Source of the DNA: Grimontia celer
Lineage (GTDB): Bacteria; Pseudomonadota; Gammaproteobacteria; Enterobacterales; Vibrionaceae
Direction of reading: 5' to 3'
DNA: 64,000 nt
Assembly (NCBI RefSeq): GCF_900055185.1
Contig: NZ_FIZX01000005.1
Location: forward strand, 62,001 to 126,000
Shown here in pieces: positions 8,866 through 18,066 of the stretch. Under the pieces are notes generated by a model. That model was not told where the DNA came from. It ran no database searches and saw nothing but the letters and a program-made list of their open reading frames with translations. Position 1 is the stretch's first letter, and every line of letters begins with the position of its first letter. The position numbers and the translations under genes were made by a program.

Positions 8866-10458
8866 ATGACGGATATGACGCCTGATCAGGTCGGTCACGA
8901 TGACCACGACCATGATCATAAACCCCGAGGGTTGATGCGTTGGCTGTTAACGACCAACCATAAAGACATCGGCTCCATGTACCTGATTTTCAGCTTCAGC
9001 ATGTTCTTGCTGGGCGGTGCGATGGCATTGGTTATCCGGGCGGAGTTGTTCCAGCCGGGATTGCAATTGGTTGATCCTAACTTCTTTAACCAGATGACCA
9101 CAGTTCATGGTCTTATTATGGTGTTTGGTGCAGTGATGCCAGCCTTTACGGGACTGGCAAACTGGATGGTACCAATGATGATTGGTGCGCCGGATATGGC
9201 GCTGCCGCGCATGAACAACTGGAGCTTCTGGATTCTGCCCTTCGCGTTTCTGATGCTCATCATGTCGTTGTTTATGGAAGGGGGCGGTCCGAACTTTGGC
9301 TGGACCTTCTACGCACCGCTCTCGACTACCTATTCGCCAGACAGCACCGCACTGTTCGTGTTTGCTGTTCACATTATGGGTATCAGCTCCATTATGGGTG
9401 CGATCAACGTGATAGTGACCATCATGAACCTGCGTGCACCGGGCATGACCTACATGAAAATGCCGCTGTTCGTCTGGACTTGGTTTATCACCGCTTTCCT
9501 GCTGATTGCGGTTATGCCAGTGCTTGCCGGGGCGGTGACCATGGTGCTGACCGATAAGTATTTTGGTACGTCATTCTTTGATGCCGCCGGTGGTGGTGAC
9601 CCGGTCATGTTCCAGCACATCTTCTGGTTCTTCGGACACCCAGAGGTGTACATCATGATCCTGCCAAGCTTCGGGATTATCTCTGCGATTGTGCCAGCGT
9701 TTGCCCGCAAACCCCTGTTTGGTTATGCGTCTATGGTTTACGCGACCGCATCAATTGCGGGTCTTAGCTTTGTTGTATGGGCGCACCACATGTTTACCAC
9801 GGGTATGCCGGTGTTTGCCGAACTCTTCTTCATGTATTGCACCATGTTGATATCGGTGCCGACCGGGGTGAAAGTGTTTAACTGGGTGGCCACCATGTGG
9901 CGAGGGTCAATGACCTTCGAAACGCCCATGTTGTTCGCGCTCGCCTTTATCGTGCTGTTTACGATAGGGGGCTTCTCTGGCTTGATGCTGGCGATAACGC
10001 CAGTGGACTTCCAGTATCACGATACCTACTTCGTGGTGGCGCACTTCCACTATGTGCTGGTGTCTGGGGCCATCTTCTCCATCATGGCAGCGGCTTACTA
10101 CTGGTTGCCGAAATGGACTGGGCACATGTACAACCAGACGCTCGCTAACTGGCACTTCTGGTGCTCACTGATTTCCGTGAACATCCTGTTCTTCCCTATG
10201 CACTTCCTTGGGCTTGCTGGGATGCCGCGTCGTATTCCGGATTATGCGCTCCAGTTTGCTGACATCAACGCGATAGTGAGTGTGGGGGCTTTCCTGTTCG
10301 GTTTCTCCCAGCTCATCTTCCTTGTGCTGGTGGTGAAATGTATCCGTGGCGGTGAGCCTGCGCCTGCCAAGCCGTGGGATGGTGCCGAAGGGTTGGAGTG
10401 GTCAGTCCCTTCACCTGCGCCTTATCACACCTTCTCAACGCCACCGAAAATCGATTAA
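8866..10458 (+). CDS. coxA: Cytochrome c oxidase subunit I (aa3 type)
   Basis: Catalytic 12-helix subunit carrying haem a and the haem a3/CuB centre where oxygen is reduced and protons are pumped. It is 530 residues. CuB ligands are H258 in GHPEVYI, with Y262 for the His-Tyr crosslink, and H307/H308 in WAHHMFTTGM. The glutamate of HPEVY marks an A1-type oxidase. The HFHYVLVSGAIF segment near residue 390 carries the histidines for the two haems. The N-terminus has a short His/Asp-rich stretch. AAGGAG precedes the ATG, 12 bases after coxB. Confidence 0.97.
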   Translation: MTDMTPDQVGHDDHDHDHKPRGLMRWLLTTNHKDIGSMYLIFSFSMFLLGGAMALVIRAELFQPGLQLVDPNFFNQMTTVHGLIMVFGAVMPAFTGLANWMVPMMIGAPDMALPRMNNWSFWILPFAFLMLIMSLFMEGGGPNFGWTFYAPLSTTYSPDSTALFVFAVHIMGISSIMGAINVIVTIMNLRAPGMTYMKMPLFVWTWFITAFLLIAVMPVLAGAVTMVLTDKYFGTSFFDAAGGGDPVMFQHIFWFFGHPEVYIMILPSFGIISAIVPAFARKPLFGYASMVYATASIAGLSFVVWAHHMFTTGMPVFAELFFMYCTMLISVPTGVKVFNWVATMWRGSMTFETPMLFALAFIVLFTIGGFSGLMLAITPVDFQYHDTYFVVAHFHYVLVSGAIFSIMAAAYYWLPKWTGHMYNQTLANWHFWCSLISVNILFFPMHFLGLAGMPRRIPDYALQFADINAIVSVGAFLFGFSQLIFLVLVVKCIRGGEPAPAKPWDGAEGLEWSVPSPAPYHTFSTPPKID

Positions 10459-10467
10459 GGATAGCGT

Positions 10468-11016
10468 ATGGCAGAGCAAGAACAACAGACACAAAACTCA
10501 GGTCGCTCAGCTGCAAAGCTGGCGGGCTTGGCTGTGCTGATGTTTGGCTTTGCCTTCGCACTTGTCCCGCTTTATGACGTGTTCTGCGACATCACCGGAA
10601 TCAACGGTAAAACCAGCGATGTTGCCGCGACGGAAAGTAATCAGGTCGATTTCTCCCGCACCGTTACCGTTGAGTTTGTTGCCTACATCAATCCCGGCCT
10701 TGGCTGGGATTTTGTGCCTGAGGTGAAAAAGCTCACGGTTCATCCGGGTGAGACGCGCACCATTGCTTACCGTGCCACCAACAATACCTTGGTGAACTCG
10801 GTCGGACAGGCGGTGCCTTCGGTCACGCCGGGTCTCGCCGCGCAATACCTGAACAAAATTGAATGTTTCTGCTTTAACCGCCAGCCCCTTGAAGCAGGAA
10901 AAGACGCAGAACTTCCATTGGTGTTTTATGTCGATCCGGAGCTGCCGGAAGACATCAGCACCCTGACGCTGGCATATACCCTGTTTAGCGCAAAGACTGA
11001 GCCTGTGACTCAGTAA
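10468..11016 (+). CDS. ctaG: Cytochrome c oxidase assembly protein Cox11/CtaG
   Basis: Membrane-anchored copper chaperone that delivers Cu to the CuB site of subunit I. The 182 residues have one N-terminal transmembrane helix (AGLAVLMFGFAFALVPLYDVFC), then a periplasmic immunoglobulin-like domain with the copper-binding motif ECFCFNRQ. The VPLYDVFCDITGINGKT and YFINP-like (VAYINPGLGWDF) segments are family hallmarks. It sits 9 bases after coxA and before coxC, the usual place in marine gammaproteobacterial and Pseudomonas oxidase operons. Confidence 0.95.
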   Translation: MAEQEQQTQNSGRSAAKLAGLAVLMFGFAFALVPLYDVFCDITGINGKTSDVAATESNQVDFSRTVTVEFVAYINPGLGWDFVPEVKKLTVHPGETRTIAYRATNNTLVNSVGQAVPSVTPGLAAQYLNKIECFCFNRQPLEAGKDAELPLVFYVDPELPEDISTLTLAYTLFSAKTEPVTQ

Positions 11017-11032
11017 ATGCAGTGAGGTCATC

Positions 11033-11920
11033 ATGACGACAGACACCAATACAGATGCCCAGTACGAAAACTACTACGTGCCCGCGCAGAGCAAATGGCC
11101 AATTGTCGGCGCTATTGCTTTGTTCTTTATTGCAATGGGCGCAGGTTCGACAGTCGCCGGATTGTTCGGTGGCAATGGTCCTTGGATGCTGCTGATCGGC
11201 ACCGGCATTTTGATGTTTATGCTGTTTGGCTGGTTTCGCGATGTGATTCATGAATCGATGGGTGGATTGTATTCGGCGCAAATGGACCGTTCCTTCCGCC
11301 AAGGCATGAGCTGGTTCATCTTCTCGGAAGTCATGTTCTTTGCTGCTTTCTTTGGTGCACTGTTTTACGCCCGGGTCATTGCGGTTCCTTGGCTCGGTGG
11401 GGCGAGCAACAATGCCATGACGGCAGCGGTTCTCTGGCCTGATTTCATTCCAGGTTGGCCTTTGGTGAAAACGCCAGGTGGCACGGAAACCACGGCTATG
11501 GGGGCTTGGGGTTTACCGCTTATCAACACCATCATTTTGCTTGCTTCGTCTGTCACGCTGCACTTTGCACATGTGGCGATGGAAGAGGGCAACCGCCAAC
11601 GCGTGAAACTGTTTCTTGGTGTCACGGTGTTGCTGGGGTGGATTTTCCTCGGGCTGCAGGTGGAAGAGTATGTACATGCATATCAGGAGCTGAACCTCAG
11701 GCTGGATTCAGGGATTTACGGGAACACCTTCTTCCTGCTTACCGGTTTCCACGGTATGCATGTTTTCCTTGGTTCGATCATTCTGTTCATTATTTGGCTG
11801 CGGGTACTGAAAGGACACATGACCCCTGAGCATCACTTCGCCTTCCAGGCCGGGGCTTGGTACTGGCACTTTGTAGATGTGGTATGGCTGTGTCTGTTCG
11901 TGTTCGTCTACATCTTGTAG
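11033..11920 (+). CDS. coxC: Cytochrome c oxidase subunit III
   Basis: Third core subunit of the aa3 oxidase, an integral membrane protein with no redox centre that stabilises the proton-uptake path. The 295 residues show about seven hydrophobic helices, with the family segments FIFSEVMFFAAFFGALFYAR, GFHGMHVFLGSIIL and the C-terminal WYWHFVDVVWLCLFVFVYIL. It follows ctaG by 16 bases. Its 3' end faces a small reverse-strand gene only 9 bases away. Confidence 0.97.
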   Translation: MTTDTNTDAQYENYYVPAQSKWPIVGAIALFFIAMGAGSTVAGLFGGNGPWMLLIGTGILMFMLFGWFRDVIHESMGGLYSAQMDRSFRQGMSWFIFSEVMFFAAFFGALFYARVIAVPWLGGASNNAMTAAVLWPDFIPGWPLVKTPGGTETTAMGAWGLPLINTIILLASSVTLHFAHVAMEEGNRQRVKLFLGVTVLLGWIFLGLQVEEYVHAYQELNLRLDSGIYGNTFFLLTGFHGMHVFLGSIILFIIWLRVLKGHMTPEHHFAFQAGAWYWHFVDVVWLCLFVFVYIL

Positions 11921-11929
11921 CGAAGCGAA

Positions 11930-12136
11930 TCAATAAGGGCGGCTGTTGGGTTCAATCACACCAGTCGCCAAAGCAACCAGCAAGATGACAAACACAAGCA
12001 CAGAGAACAAAACGCGACGTCCCAAGAAGCGGGACATGGGAACGTCGGATTGACCCTTGAGCATAATCGGCAACGCTCGGAATAAGTTAAAGACGATAAA
12101 GACCAACAGGCAGACGAGGATCCCTTTGAGCAGCAT
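11930..12136 (-). CDS. DUF2909-type twin-transmembrane protein
   Basis: A 68-residue protein with two hydrophobic helices (ILVCLLVFIVFNLFRALPIML and VLFSVLVFVILLVALATGVI) joined by a polar loop DVPMSRFLGRR. Short proteins of this kind are regularly found in aa3-oxidase operons; I recognise the family (DUF2909) but not a proven function. A textbook AGGAGG lies before its ATG. It is transcribed against the operon: convergent with coxC at 9 bases and divergent from SURF1 at 31 bases. Confidence 0.8.
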   Translation of the reverse strand: MLLKGILVCLLVFIVFNLFRALPIMLKGQSDVPMSRFLGRRVLFSVLVFVILLVALATGVIEPNSRPY

Positions 12137-12167
12137 ATTGCCTCCTGAGAGTCAAAAAGGTGACCGG

Positions 12168-12890
12168 ATGTCTTCTTCCAACATACGGCAAATAAGACGA
12201 ATTGGTTTCCTTGTATTTACTCTGGCGATGACAGCGCTCTTGGTCAAGCTAGGGATGTGGCAAATGTCCCGCGGGGCAGAAAAAGAAGTCCTTTTGTCGC
12301 AACTTGCAGAGCGCTCCCAACAGGAAGTCACGACATTGGCTTCGTTGCCGCCGGACATCAAGGGAATCCGCGTTAACTTAAGTGGCCAGTTTGATGCGTC
12401 AAAGAGCGTGCTGCTCGATAACCAAACTTTTGAAGGTCGCGTGGGATATCGCTGGCTTCTGCCGTTCAGAAGTGACAATCAATGGATATTGGTTGAGCTG
12501 GGTTGGATAGCGGCTCCAGCAACAAGAGATACATTGCCGACGCTGCCGACGCTAGAAGGGCAGTTTTCAGTGAGCGGCACCATCGACTTTCCGTCAGACA
12601 GGGTAGTACTGGCGGAAGTGGAAACAGAGAACGGTTGGCCCAAGCGGGTGCAATCGGTGGAAATTAAAGGTCTGGAACAAGCTTCCGGGCTTTCCCTCAA
12701 ACCCTGGCTTATCCGCGGTGATGTGATAAGCGACAGCAACGGAGAGAGCTTCAGTACAGGTGCGAAACCCATCTGGGAGCCTGTCGTGATGAAGCCGGAA
12801 AAGCACTATGCCTATGCCATGCAGTGGTTTGGTTTGGCGCTGGTGGTAGTGATTGGATTTGGGCTTTGGTGGAGGAAAGGACGCATATGA
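12168..12890 (+). CDS. SURF1 family cytochrome oxidase assembly protein
   Basis: Inner-membrane factor needed for haem a insertion and assembly of aa3 oxidase. The 240 residues have the family layout: one helix at each end (GFLVFTLAMTALLVKLGMWQ and YAMQWFGLALVVVIGFGLWW) around a periplasmic domain. The WQMSRGAEKE, QTFEGRVGYRWLLPF and VELGWIAAPATRD segments are typical. The start is the ATG preceded by AAGGTGA; a longer open frame to 12057 would overlap the reverse gene and has no ribosome site. Its end overlaps the next gene by ATGA. Confidence 0.92.
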   Translation: MSSSNIRQIRRIGFLVFTLAMTALLVKLGMWQMSRGAEKEVLLSQLAERSQQEVTTLASLPPDIKGIRVNLSGQFDASKSVLLDNQTFEGRVGYRWLLPFRSDNQWILVELGWIAAPATRDTLPTLPTLEGQFSVSGTIDFPSDRVVLAEVETENGWPKRVQSVEIKGLEQASGLSLKPWLIRGDVISDSNGESFSTGAKPIWEPVVMKPEKHYAYAMQWFGLALVVVIGFGLWWRKGRI

Positions 12891-13414
12891 ATGGGAAAAA
12901 AGCGCTGATACTGGTCACCGTGATTTTTGTTCTGCCAGTTCTGGCTGCCAAATTGGTGTTGGATTTTGGTTGGTACAATAAAGGCGTGACCAACAATGGC
13001 GAGCTTATCGCCGAAGAAGTGAAGGCTGATTGGCTGTCACACAACGGGCAATGGCGTTTGGTCTACTCCTACCCAAATGCCTGTGATGAGAAGTGCGAAA
13101 GTGCGCTGTTCCAACTTAACCAAATCCCGGTGGCGGTTGGACGTGAGCGAGAGCGGGTTGCCAGCATCCTGCTGACACCGGAAAGCTCGGCGGTGGAAGA
13201 AGGCACCAATGTCACCCGCCAAAACATCGATGCAACGCAACAACAAACCATGTCATCGCTGCCCTTTTCTGAGAACGCGATTTATCTTGTTGACCCTCTG
13301 AACAACCTTATTCTTGCCTATCCGGTGCCCGCTGAAAAATCAGCACAGGTGGCACAAAGCAAAGGACTCCTGTCCGATCTTCGAAAACTCATGAAACTCT
13401 CTAAAGTCGGGTAA
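12887..13414 (+). CDS. SCO-like thioredoxin-fold membrane protein of the oxidase operon
   Basis: A 175-residue protein with an N-terminal anchor (ALILVTVIFVLPVLAAKLVL) and a periplasmic domain. WRLVYSYPNACDEKC (C66 and C70) places a CxxxC at the position used by SCO copper chaperones, and YLVDPLNNLILAYP resembles the SCO strand before the C-terminus. The copper-binding histidine expected just before that strand is replaced (S128 in FSENAIYLVDP). It may be a thiol reductase for CuA cysteines rather than a copper carrier; that is inference. ATGA overlap with SURF1 shows coupling. A similar gene occupies the same place in Pseudomonas cox operons. Confidence 0.75.
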   Translation: MNGKKALILVTVIFVLPVLAAKLVLDFGWYNKGVTNNGELIAEEVKADWLSHNGQWRLVYSYPNACDEKCESALFQLNQIPVAVGRERERVASILLTPESSAVEEGTNVTRQNIDATQQQTMSSLPFSENAIYLVDPLNNLILAYPVPAEKSAQVAQSKGLLSDLRKLMKLSKVG

Positions 13415-13425
13415 GGGAGGTCGCG

Positions 13426-14484
13426 ATGGAAAAAGACAAACGCTATCTCGGACTGATATACGGCGCACTGGCTCTGGCATTGGTCGTGGTTGCCCTCGGT
13501 GCCTTCACACGTTTGACGGAAGCTGGCCTGGGGTGCCCGGATTGGCCCGGTTGCTATGGTTTTCTGACTGTGCCGCAATCGGCAGTGAAAATCGCCCAGG
13601 CCACGGAAGCTTTCCCCCATGCTCCTGTTGAAATTCAGAAAGCCTGGAATGAAATGATCCATCGCTATGTAGCGGGAACGCTGGGGTTAGTGATTGCTGC
13701 CATTGCCTTTCTGGCTTGGCGTCGTTCTGAACGTAACCGCATGCTCCCGAGTGTGCTGCTGGCGGTAGTGACCTTTCAGGCGGCTCTGGGTATGTGGACC
13801 GTGACCATGAACCTGATGCCGATCGTGGTGATGGGGCATTTGCTCGGTGGTTTCACCACCGTGACTTTGTTGTTCATGTTGGCGCTGCTGGAAAGACGAC
13901 GTATTAAAGAACCGACACAGCTAAAAGTGGGTCTCCAAAAGGGCTCTGTTGGCGGAAAGCTTAAGGCATTGTCAGTCGCGGCGCTTTTGGCAGTGGTGAT
14001 GCAGATTGCGCTCGGTGGCTGGACATCAGCCAACTATGCAGCTCTCGTTTGTACTCAACTGCCTGTCTGTGAAGTCGATTGGGCAGAGAAATATGACGCC
14101 TCGGCGTTCCATCCCATCAGCCCGAAAAACGAGACCTACCAATATGGCGTGTTGAACTTCGATCAGCGCGTCACGATTCATGCTACTCACCGAATTGGTG
14201 CCATGGTGGTCACGGCGCTCATTTTACTGCTGGCGTTTGCTGTCAGAAAACCGCTTGGTGCCGGCGCATCGCTACTACTCTTAGGCACGCTGGGTATTCA
14301 GATAACGCTTGGCGTTACCAATGTGGTCGCCTTGCTGCCGCTGTCAGTAGCGGTGGCACACAATGTTTGCGGATTACTTTTACTTTTAGTGACTGTCAGG
14401 ACGGTGATTGGCGTGTTCGCGCCCGTTTCGATGACCGCTGCTCAGTCGTCTTTGAGAGACTCAGGGAGGTTAAGCCATGGCTAA
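13426..14484 (+). CDS. ctaA: Haem A synthase (COX15/CtaA)
   Basis: Membrane enzyme that oxidises the C8 methyl group of haem O to give haem A for the oxidase. The 352 residues are arranged as two four-helix halves. The first half carries [21 protein letters not shown], then [12 protein letters not shown]; the second carries [19 protein letters not shown] and [12 protein letters not shown], giving the haem-ligand histidines. A cysteine pair (CTQLPVCE) lies in the loop between halves. GGGAGG precedes the ATG. The 3' end overlaps ctaB by 8 bases. Confidence 0.95.
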   Translation: MEKDKRYLGLIYGALALALVVVALGAFTRLTEAGLGCPDWPGCYGFLTVPQSAVKIAQATEAFPHAPVEIQKAWNEMIHRYVAGTLGLVIAAIAFLAWRRSERNRMLPSVLLAVVTFQAALGMWTVTMNLMPIVVMGHLLGGFTTVTLLFMLALLERRRIKEPTQLKVGLQKGSVGGKLKALSVAALLAVVMQIALGGWTSANYAALVCTQLPVCEVDWAEKYDASAFHPISPKNETYQYGVLNFDQRVTIHATHRIGAMVVTALILLLAFAVRKPLGAGASLLLLGTLGIQITLGVTNVVALLPLSVAVAHNVCGLLLLLVTVRTVIGVFAPVSMTAAQSSLRDSGRLSHG

Positions 14485-15394
14485 ATTCGACACGCCTTCG
14501 CTGGCAAACAGCGCCCCGAATACTGAAACCGCTCAATGGCGGGATTATCTGGAGCTGACCAAGCCCAAAGTGGTGGCCATGCTTTTGCTGACCGCCATGG
14601 TGGGAATGTGTCTCGCGGTACCGTCTTTGCCTCCTGCTCACGTCGTGATTCTGGGGCTGTTGGGAATTGGGATGCAGTCGGCTGCAGCTGCGGTGTTCAA
14701 TCATGTGATTGATCAGCGTATTGATAGACAGATGCAGCGCACTATTCACCGCCCCGTTGCGAAAGGCCGGGTAGGTACGTCACAGGCTCTGGCCTTTGGT
14801 GGCTTACTCATGGTCGCTGGCTTTGCGCTCCTGTGGGTGTTGAACGCGTTGGTGGCATGGCTAACTTTTGCCAGTTTGATTGGTTATGCTGTGGTATACA
14901 CCGTATGGCTGAAGCACGCGACACCGCAGAATATCGTGATTGGTGGTTTGGCAGGCGCAATGCCGCCGCTGCTCGGTTGGGTGGCGGTGACAGGAACGCT
15001 CGACCCACATGCGCTGTTGCTTGTGATGCTGATTTTCACTTGGACCCCACCGCATTTCTGGGCGCTCGCGATTCATCGTGAGAAAGATTACGCCAAAGCC
15101 GGCGTACCCATGTTGCCAGTGACCCATGGTGTGGAATTCACCAAGACCATGATTTTACACTACACCCTGCTTTTGGTGGTGGTGGGCCTACTGCCATGGC
15201 TGGCGGGAATGAGTGGACTGATTTACCTCTTCGGTAGTTTGGCGCTCAACCTCGGTTTTGCTTGGTACGCGTGGCAGTTGAAATTCAATGATCGCAAAGG
15301 GTTGGCTTGGCAGACGTTTAAATACTCCATTTGGCATGTGTTTGGTTTGTTTGTGGCTTTGCTCGCCGATCATGCGTGGCGTGCGATAGGATAG
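14477..15394 (+). CDS. ctaB: Protoheme IX farnesyltransferase (haem O synthase)
   Basis: Adds a farnesyl group to haem B to form haem O, the substrate of CtaA. The 305-residue UbiA-fold protein has about nine helices; the Asp-rich motif [20 protein letters not shown] (N-x3-D-x3-D) binds the prenyl diphosphate and [28 protein letters not shown] is the second conserved block. It overlaps ctaA by 8 bases, so haem O and haem A synthesis are translated together. It ends the recognisable oxidase operon; no canonical SCO1/SenC gene follows, unlike many related operons. Also called cyoE. Confidence 0.95.
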   Translation: MAKFDTPSLANSAPNTETAQWRDYLELTKPKVVAMLLLTAMVGMCLAVPSLPPAHVVILGLLGIGMQSAAAAVFNHVIDQRIDRQMQRTIHRPVAKGRVGTSQALAFGGLLMVAGFALLWVLNALVAWLTFASLIGYAVVYTVWLKHATPQNIVIGGLAGAMPPLLGWVAVTGTLDPHALLLVMLIFTWTPPHFWALAIHREKDYAKAGVPMLPVTHGVEFTKTMILHYTLLLVVVGLLPWLAGMSGLIYLFGSLALNLGFAWYAWQLKFNDRKGLAWQTFKYSIWHVFGLFVALLADHAWRAIG

Positions 15395-15423
15395 TTGCAC
15401 ACCCAAGCAGACAGTGAGCAGGG

Positions 15424-15942
15424 ATGATGCTTTCCCATCTTCAATTTTCAACGCCGCGGCTGGATGTCGCGGCGTTATCGTCTGGTTCAGAGACCTCCGG
15501 TAATCTCGCTAAGGAATTAGCAGCCCTATTGACGCCAGCAGTGAAGCAGCATTTACCGCCGGATATCCAATCGGTGAACGATTCCCAAAGCGCTGCGGTT
15601 TGGCTTCAACAGGCTTTAACAGAGTCCACTTTTCTAGCCGTGACTGAGCGGGATTCGCAATCTCTCGCGGGGTTTATTTTGCTGTATGCAGAAACCAATA
15701 CAGAAGGTTTACTCGATCTTCGGTTGGGTTATGTGGTGAGTGAAAGGCTGCAGGGAAAGGGATTGGCCAGTGAGATGCTGCTCAGCTTGGTGAGCTGGTG
15801 TCAGCAGAGCGGCAAGGTCGCGACGCTTTCCGGTGGGGCTGAAGAGAACAATCTGGCCTCTGTCCGCGTGTTGGAGAAAAACGGATTTGTGCGTGATGGC
15901 GAAACCATCAATGGTACCGTCTTTTTAACCCGCACATTCTGA
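15424..15942 (+). CDS. GNAT-family N-acetyltransferase (RimJ/RimL-like)
   Basis: A 172-residue acetyltransferase of unknown substrate. The GNAT acetyl-CoA loop is LGYVVSERLQGKGLASEMLLSLVSW, where QGKGLA is the pyrophosphate-binding Q-x-x-G-x-G/A motif, followed by the NLASVRVLEKNGFVRDGE motif B helix typical of RimL-like enzymes. Two ATGs in a row (15424 and 15427) follow GCAGG; either could be used. It lies 29 bases after ctaB and 50 before the MATE gene, so it may be read with either. Confidence 0.85.
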   Translation: MMLSHLQFSTPRLDVAALSSGSETSGNLAKELAALLTPAVKQHLPPDIQSVNDSQSAAVWLQQALTESTFLAVTERDSQSLAGFILLYAETNTEGLLDLRLGYVVSERLQGKGLASEMLLSLVSWCQQSGKVATLSGGAEENNLASVRVLEKNGFVRDGETINGTVFLTRTF

Positions 15943-15992
15943 TAAACTTCCGCCACTTACTCTCTATCTGTCGATAACCACTGAGCCAATTT

Positions 15993-17330
15993 ATGCTGTC
16001 AGCGCTGCAACAAAAAGCCCTCCACATACGCGTATTCTCGCTCGCGTTCCCTATGGTGCTCTCCAACATTACCGTGCCTTTGCTGGGACTGGTGGATGCG
16101 GCCGTGATTGGCCACCTCGACCATGCATGGTACCTCGGTGGCGTGGCGGTCGGCAGCACCATGATCGCGGTGACTTTCTGGCTGCTCGGTTTTCTTCGTA
16201 TGGCTACCACGGGGCTTACCGCACAAGCTTATGGCGCTGACGATAAGGCGGGGCTGGCGAATGTGTTCCTGCAGGGTATCTCTCTTGCTTGGTTACTGGC
16301 ATTAGCGATTATCGCCGTGCATCCATTGATTGCGGATTGGGTGTTTTCCTACAGTGACGCAAGTGCAGAAGTGAAGCGCTATGCCGACCAGTATTTCTCT
16401 GTGCGTATCTGGAGTGCACCTGCTGCGCTGACCAATCTTGTGATCATGGGTTGGCTATTGGGAGCCCAGAACGCGAAAAAGCCGATGATGCTGCTGATTG
16501 TTATCAACGTCATCAACATCGTTCTTGATGTGCTGTTTGTTGTGGGTTTTGGCTGGAAAGTGCAGGGCGCTGCAGCAGCGAGTGTGATTGCTGATTACAG
16601 CGGTATGGCACTGGGCTTGTATTTCGTGGCGCAGCGCTGGAAGCAAGAGATGTTGCCTGCCCCATTGGCGCAGTGGAAAAAAGCTTCTGCGGGCATGGGG
16701 CGGCTGTTAAAGCTTAACCGGGACATCTTCCTTCGAAGCCTCTGCCTGCAGCTGGCCTTCACCTTTATGACCTTTCAGGGCGCGACACTGGGCGATAATG
16801 TGGTGGCAGCCAATGCAGTGCTGATGAACTTTCTGATGCTGGTCTCTTTCGCAATGGACGGTTTTGCCTATGCGATGGAAGCCATGGTAGGGAAGGCAAT
16901 TGGTGCCCGGAATAGAAACGAGTTGATGGACTCACTCACTGCAACCACCTTTTGGAGCTTGGTGATCTCACTGCTTATCACTGCCGCTTTCCTTATCTTC
17001 GGTGAGCAGATTGTCGGGGTGATTTCCGATATTCCTGCTGTGCGTGAACAGGCATTTGTGTATCTGCCTTGGCTCATTGCCATGCCGCTGGTGGCCATGT
17101 GGTGTTTTCTACTTGATGGTGTCTTTATTGGTGCGACGCGCGGACGTGAAATGCGAAACACCATGTTTGTTGCGATGGCAGGTTTCTTTGTGATTTGGTG
17201 GCTGTTAAGTGGCTGGGGCAACCATGCGCTTTGGGCGGCGATGCTCGGATTTATGGCATTGCGCGGATTGACGCTGGGGGTACTTTTTATCCACCAGTGG
17301 CGAAGGGATACCTTCCTGGCGGCAAACTAA
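15993..17330 (+). CDS. dinF: DinF-type MATE family efflux transporter
   Basis: A 12-helix MATE exporter of 445 residues. The N-terminus LAFPMVLSNITVPLLGLVDAAVIGHLD and the LGGVAVGSTM and FLRMATTGLTAQAYGADD blocks read like E. coli DinF. DinF transporters are linked to organic cation export and to resistance to oxidative and bile-salt stress; substrate here is unknown. In E. coli dinF lies directly behind lexA in an SOS operon. Here it is separated from lexA by the oxidase genes, and I find no SOS box in the 50 bases before it, so damage induction may be lost. Confidence 0.88.
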   Translation: MLSALQQKALHIRVFSLAFPMVLSNITVPLLGLVDAAVIGHLDHAWYLGGVAVGSTMIAVTFWLLGFLRMATTGLTAQAYGADDKAGLANVFLQGISLAWLLALAIIAVHPLIADWVFSYSDASAEVKRYADQYFSVRIWSAPAALTNLVIMGWLLGAQNAKKPMMLLIVINVINIVLDVLFVVGFGWKVQGAAAASVIADYSGMALGLYFVAQRWKQEMLPAPLAQWKKASAGMGRLLKLNRDIFLRSLCLQLAFTFMTFQGATLGDNVVAANAVLMNFLMLVSFAMDGFAYAMEAMVGKAIGARNRNELMDSLTATTFWSLVISLLITAAFLIFGEQIVGVISDIPAVREQAFVYLPWLIAMPLVAMWCFLLDGVFIGATRGREMRNTMFVAMAGFFVIWWLLSGWGNHALWAAMLGFMALRGLTLGVLFIHQWRRDTFLAAN

Positions 17331-17339
17331 CCAGACAAA

Positions 17340-17364
17340 AAAGGCGCCATCGGACGCCTTTCTT
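17340..17364 (+). terminator. Terminator between dinF and nfuA
   Basis: AAAGGCG / CGCCTTT stem with 8-base loop followed by CTTCT. A-rich bases on the other side also allow leftward use for nfuA. Confidence 0.75.
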
Positions 17365-17380
17365 CTCACGATAATCGCTC

Positions 17381-17965
17381 TTAATAGTAAGAGTGATCAC
17401 CATGCGCGTGCTCAGTGACGTCACGAACGCCGTTAAGCTCGCCGCTGAACTCTTCCAGCAGTTGCTTCTCGATGCCGTCTTTCAGGGTGACGTCAACCAT
17501 TGAACAGCCATTACAGCCGCCACCGAATTGAATCACTGCCACTTTGTCTTCAGTGATTTCAATCAGATTGATGTGACCACCATGGCCTGCCAGCTGTGGG
17601 TTAACTTGAGTCTGGATCACGTACTCAACGCGCTCCATCAGTGGCGCGTCGTCAGACACTTTACGCATTTTTGCGTTTGGTGCTTTCAGCGTCAGCTGTG
17701 AGCCCATTTTGTCAGTGACAAAATCAATCTCGGCATCTTCAAGAAACGGAAGGCTCAGTTCATCTACGTAGGCAGAAAAACCTTCGAATTTGAGTTCGGT
17801 ATCAGTCGCTTCCACTGCATCCTGAGGGCAGTAAGAAACGCCGCACTCTGCGTTTTGCGTGCCAGGATTAACCACGAATACGCGGATGTTTGTCCCTTCC
17901 GGCTGCTGCTCAAGCAGTTTACCGAAATGGCTCTGTGCACTTTCTGAAATAATAATTTGTGACAC
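17381..17965 (-). CDS. nfuA: Fe/S biogenesis protein NfuA
   Basis: Carrier that receives a 4Fe-4S cluster and passes it to apo-proteins. It is 194 residues. The N-terminal degenerate A-type scaffold domain ([18 protein letters not shown]) has lost the full cysteine set, and the C-terminal Nfu domain holds the cluster motif [11 protein letters not shown]. The neighbours comF/gntX and bioH are the same as in E. coli, so this is a conserved block. It runs leftward from its own upstream gap of 101 bases. Confidence 0.96.
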   Translation of the reverse strand: MSQIIISESAQSHFGKLLEQQPEGTNIRVFVVNPGTQNAECGVSYCPQDAVEATDTELKFEGFSAYVDELSLPFLEDAEIDFVTDKMGSQLTLKAPNAKMRKVSDDAPLMERVEYVIQTQVNPQLAGHGGHINLIEITEDKVAVIQFGGGCNGCSMVDVTLKDGIEKQLLEEFSGELNGVRDVTEHAHGDHSYY

Positions 17966-18066
17966 GGCTTCTTACCTGATTTATCCAGTATTTGTTTACA
18001 TTGTACGCTTGTTTTTGTCCGCTATCACCCCTCAAGCTTCGAGGTTACTTTTCCCTCACTTTTCAA

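Noticed and set aside
12057-12167. Upstream extension of SURF1
   Set aside because: It is antisense to the DUF2909 gene, has no ribosome site and gives a polar N-terminus before the membrane anchor.
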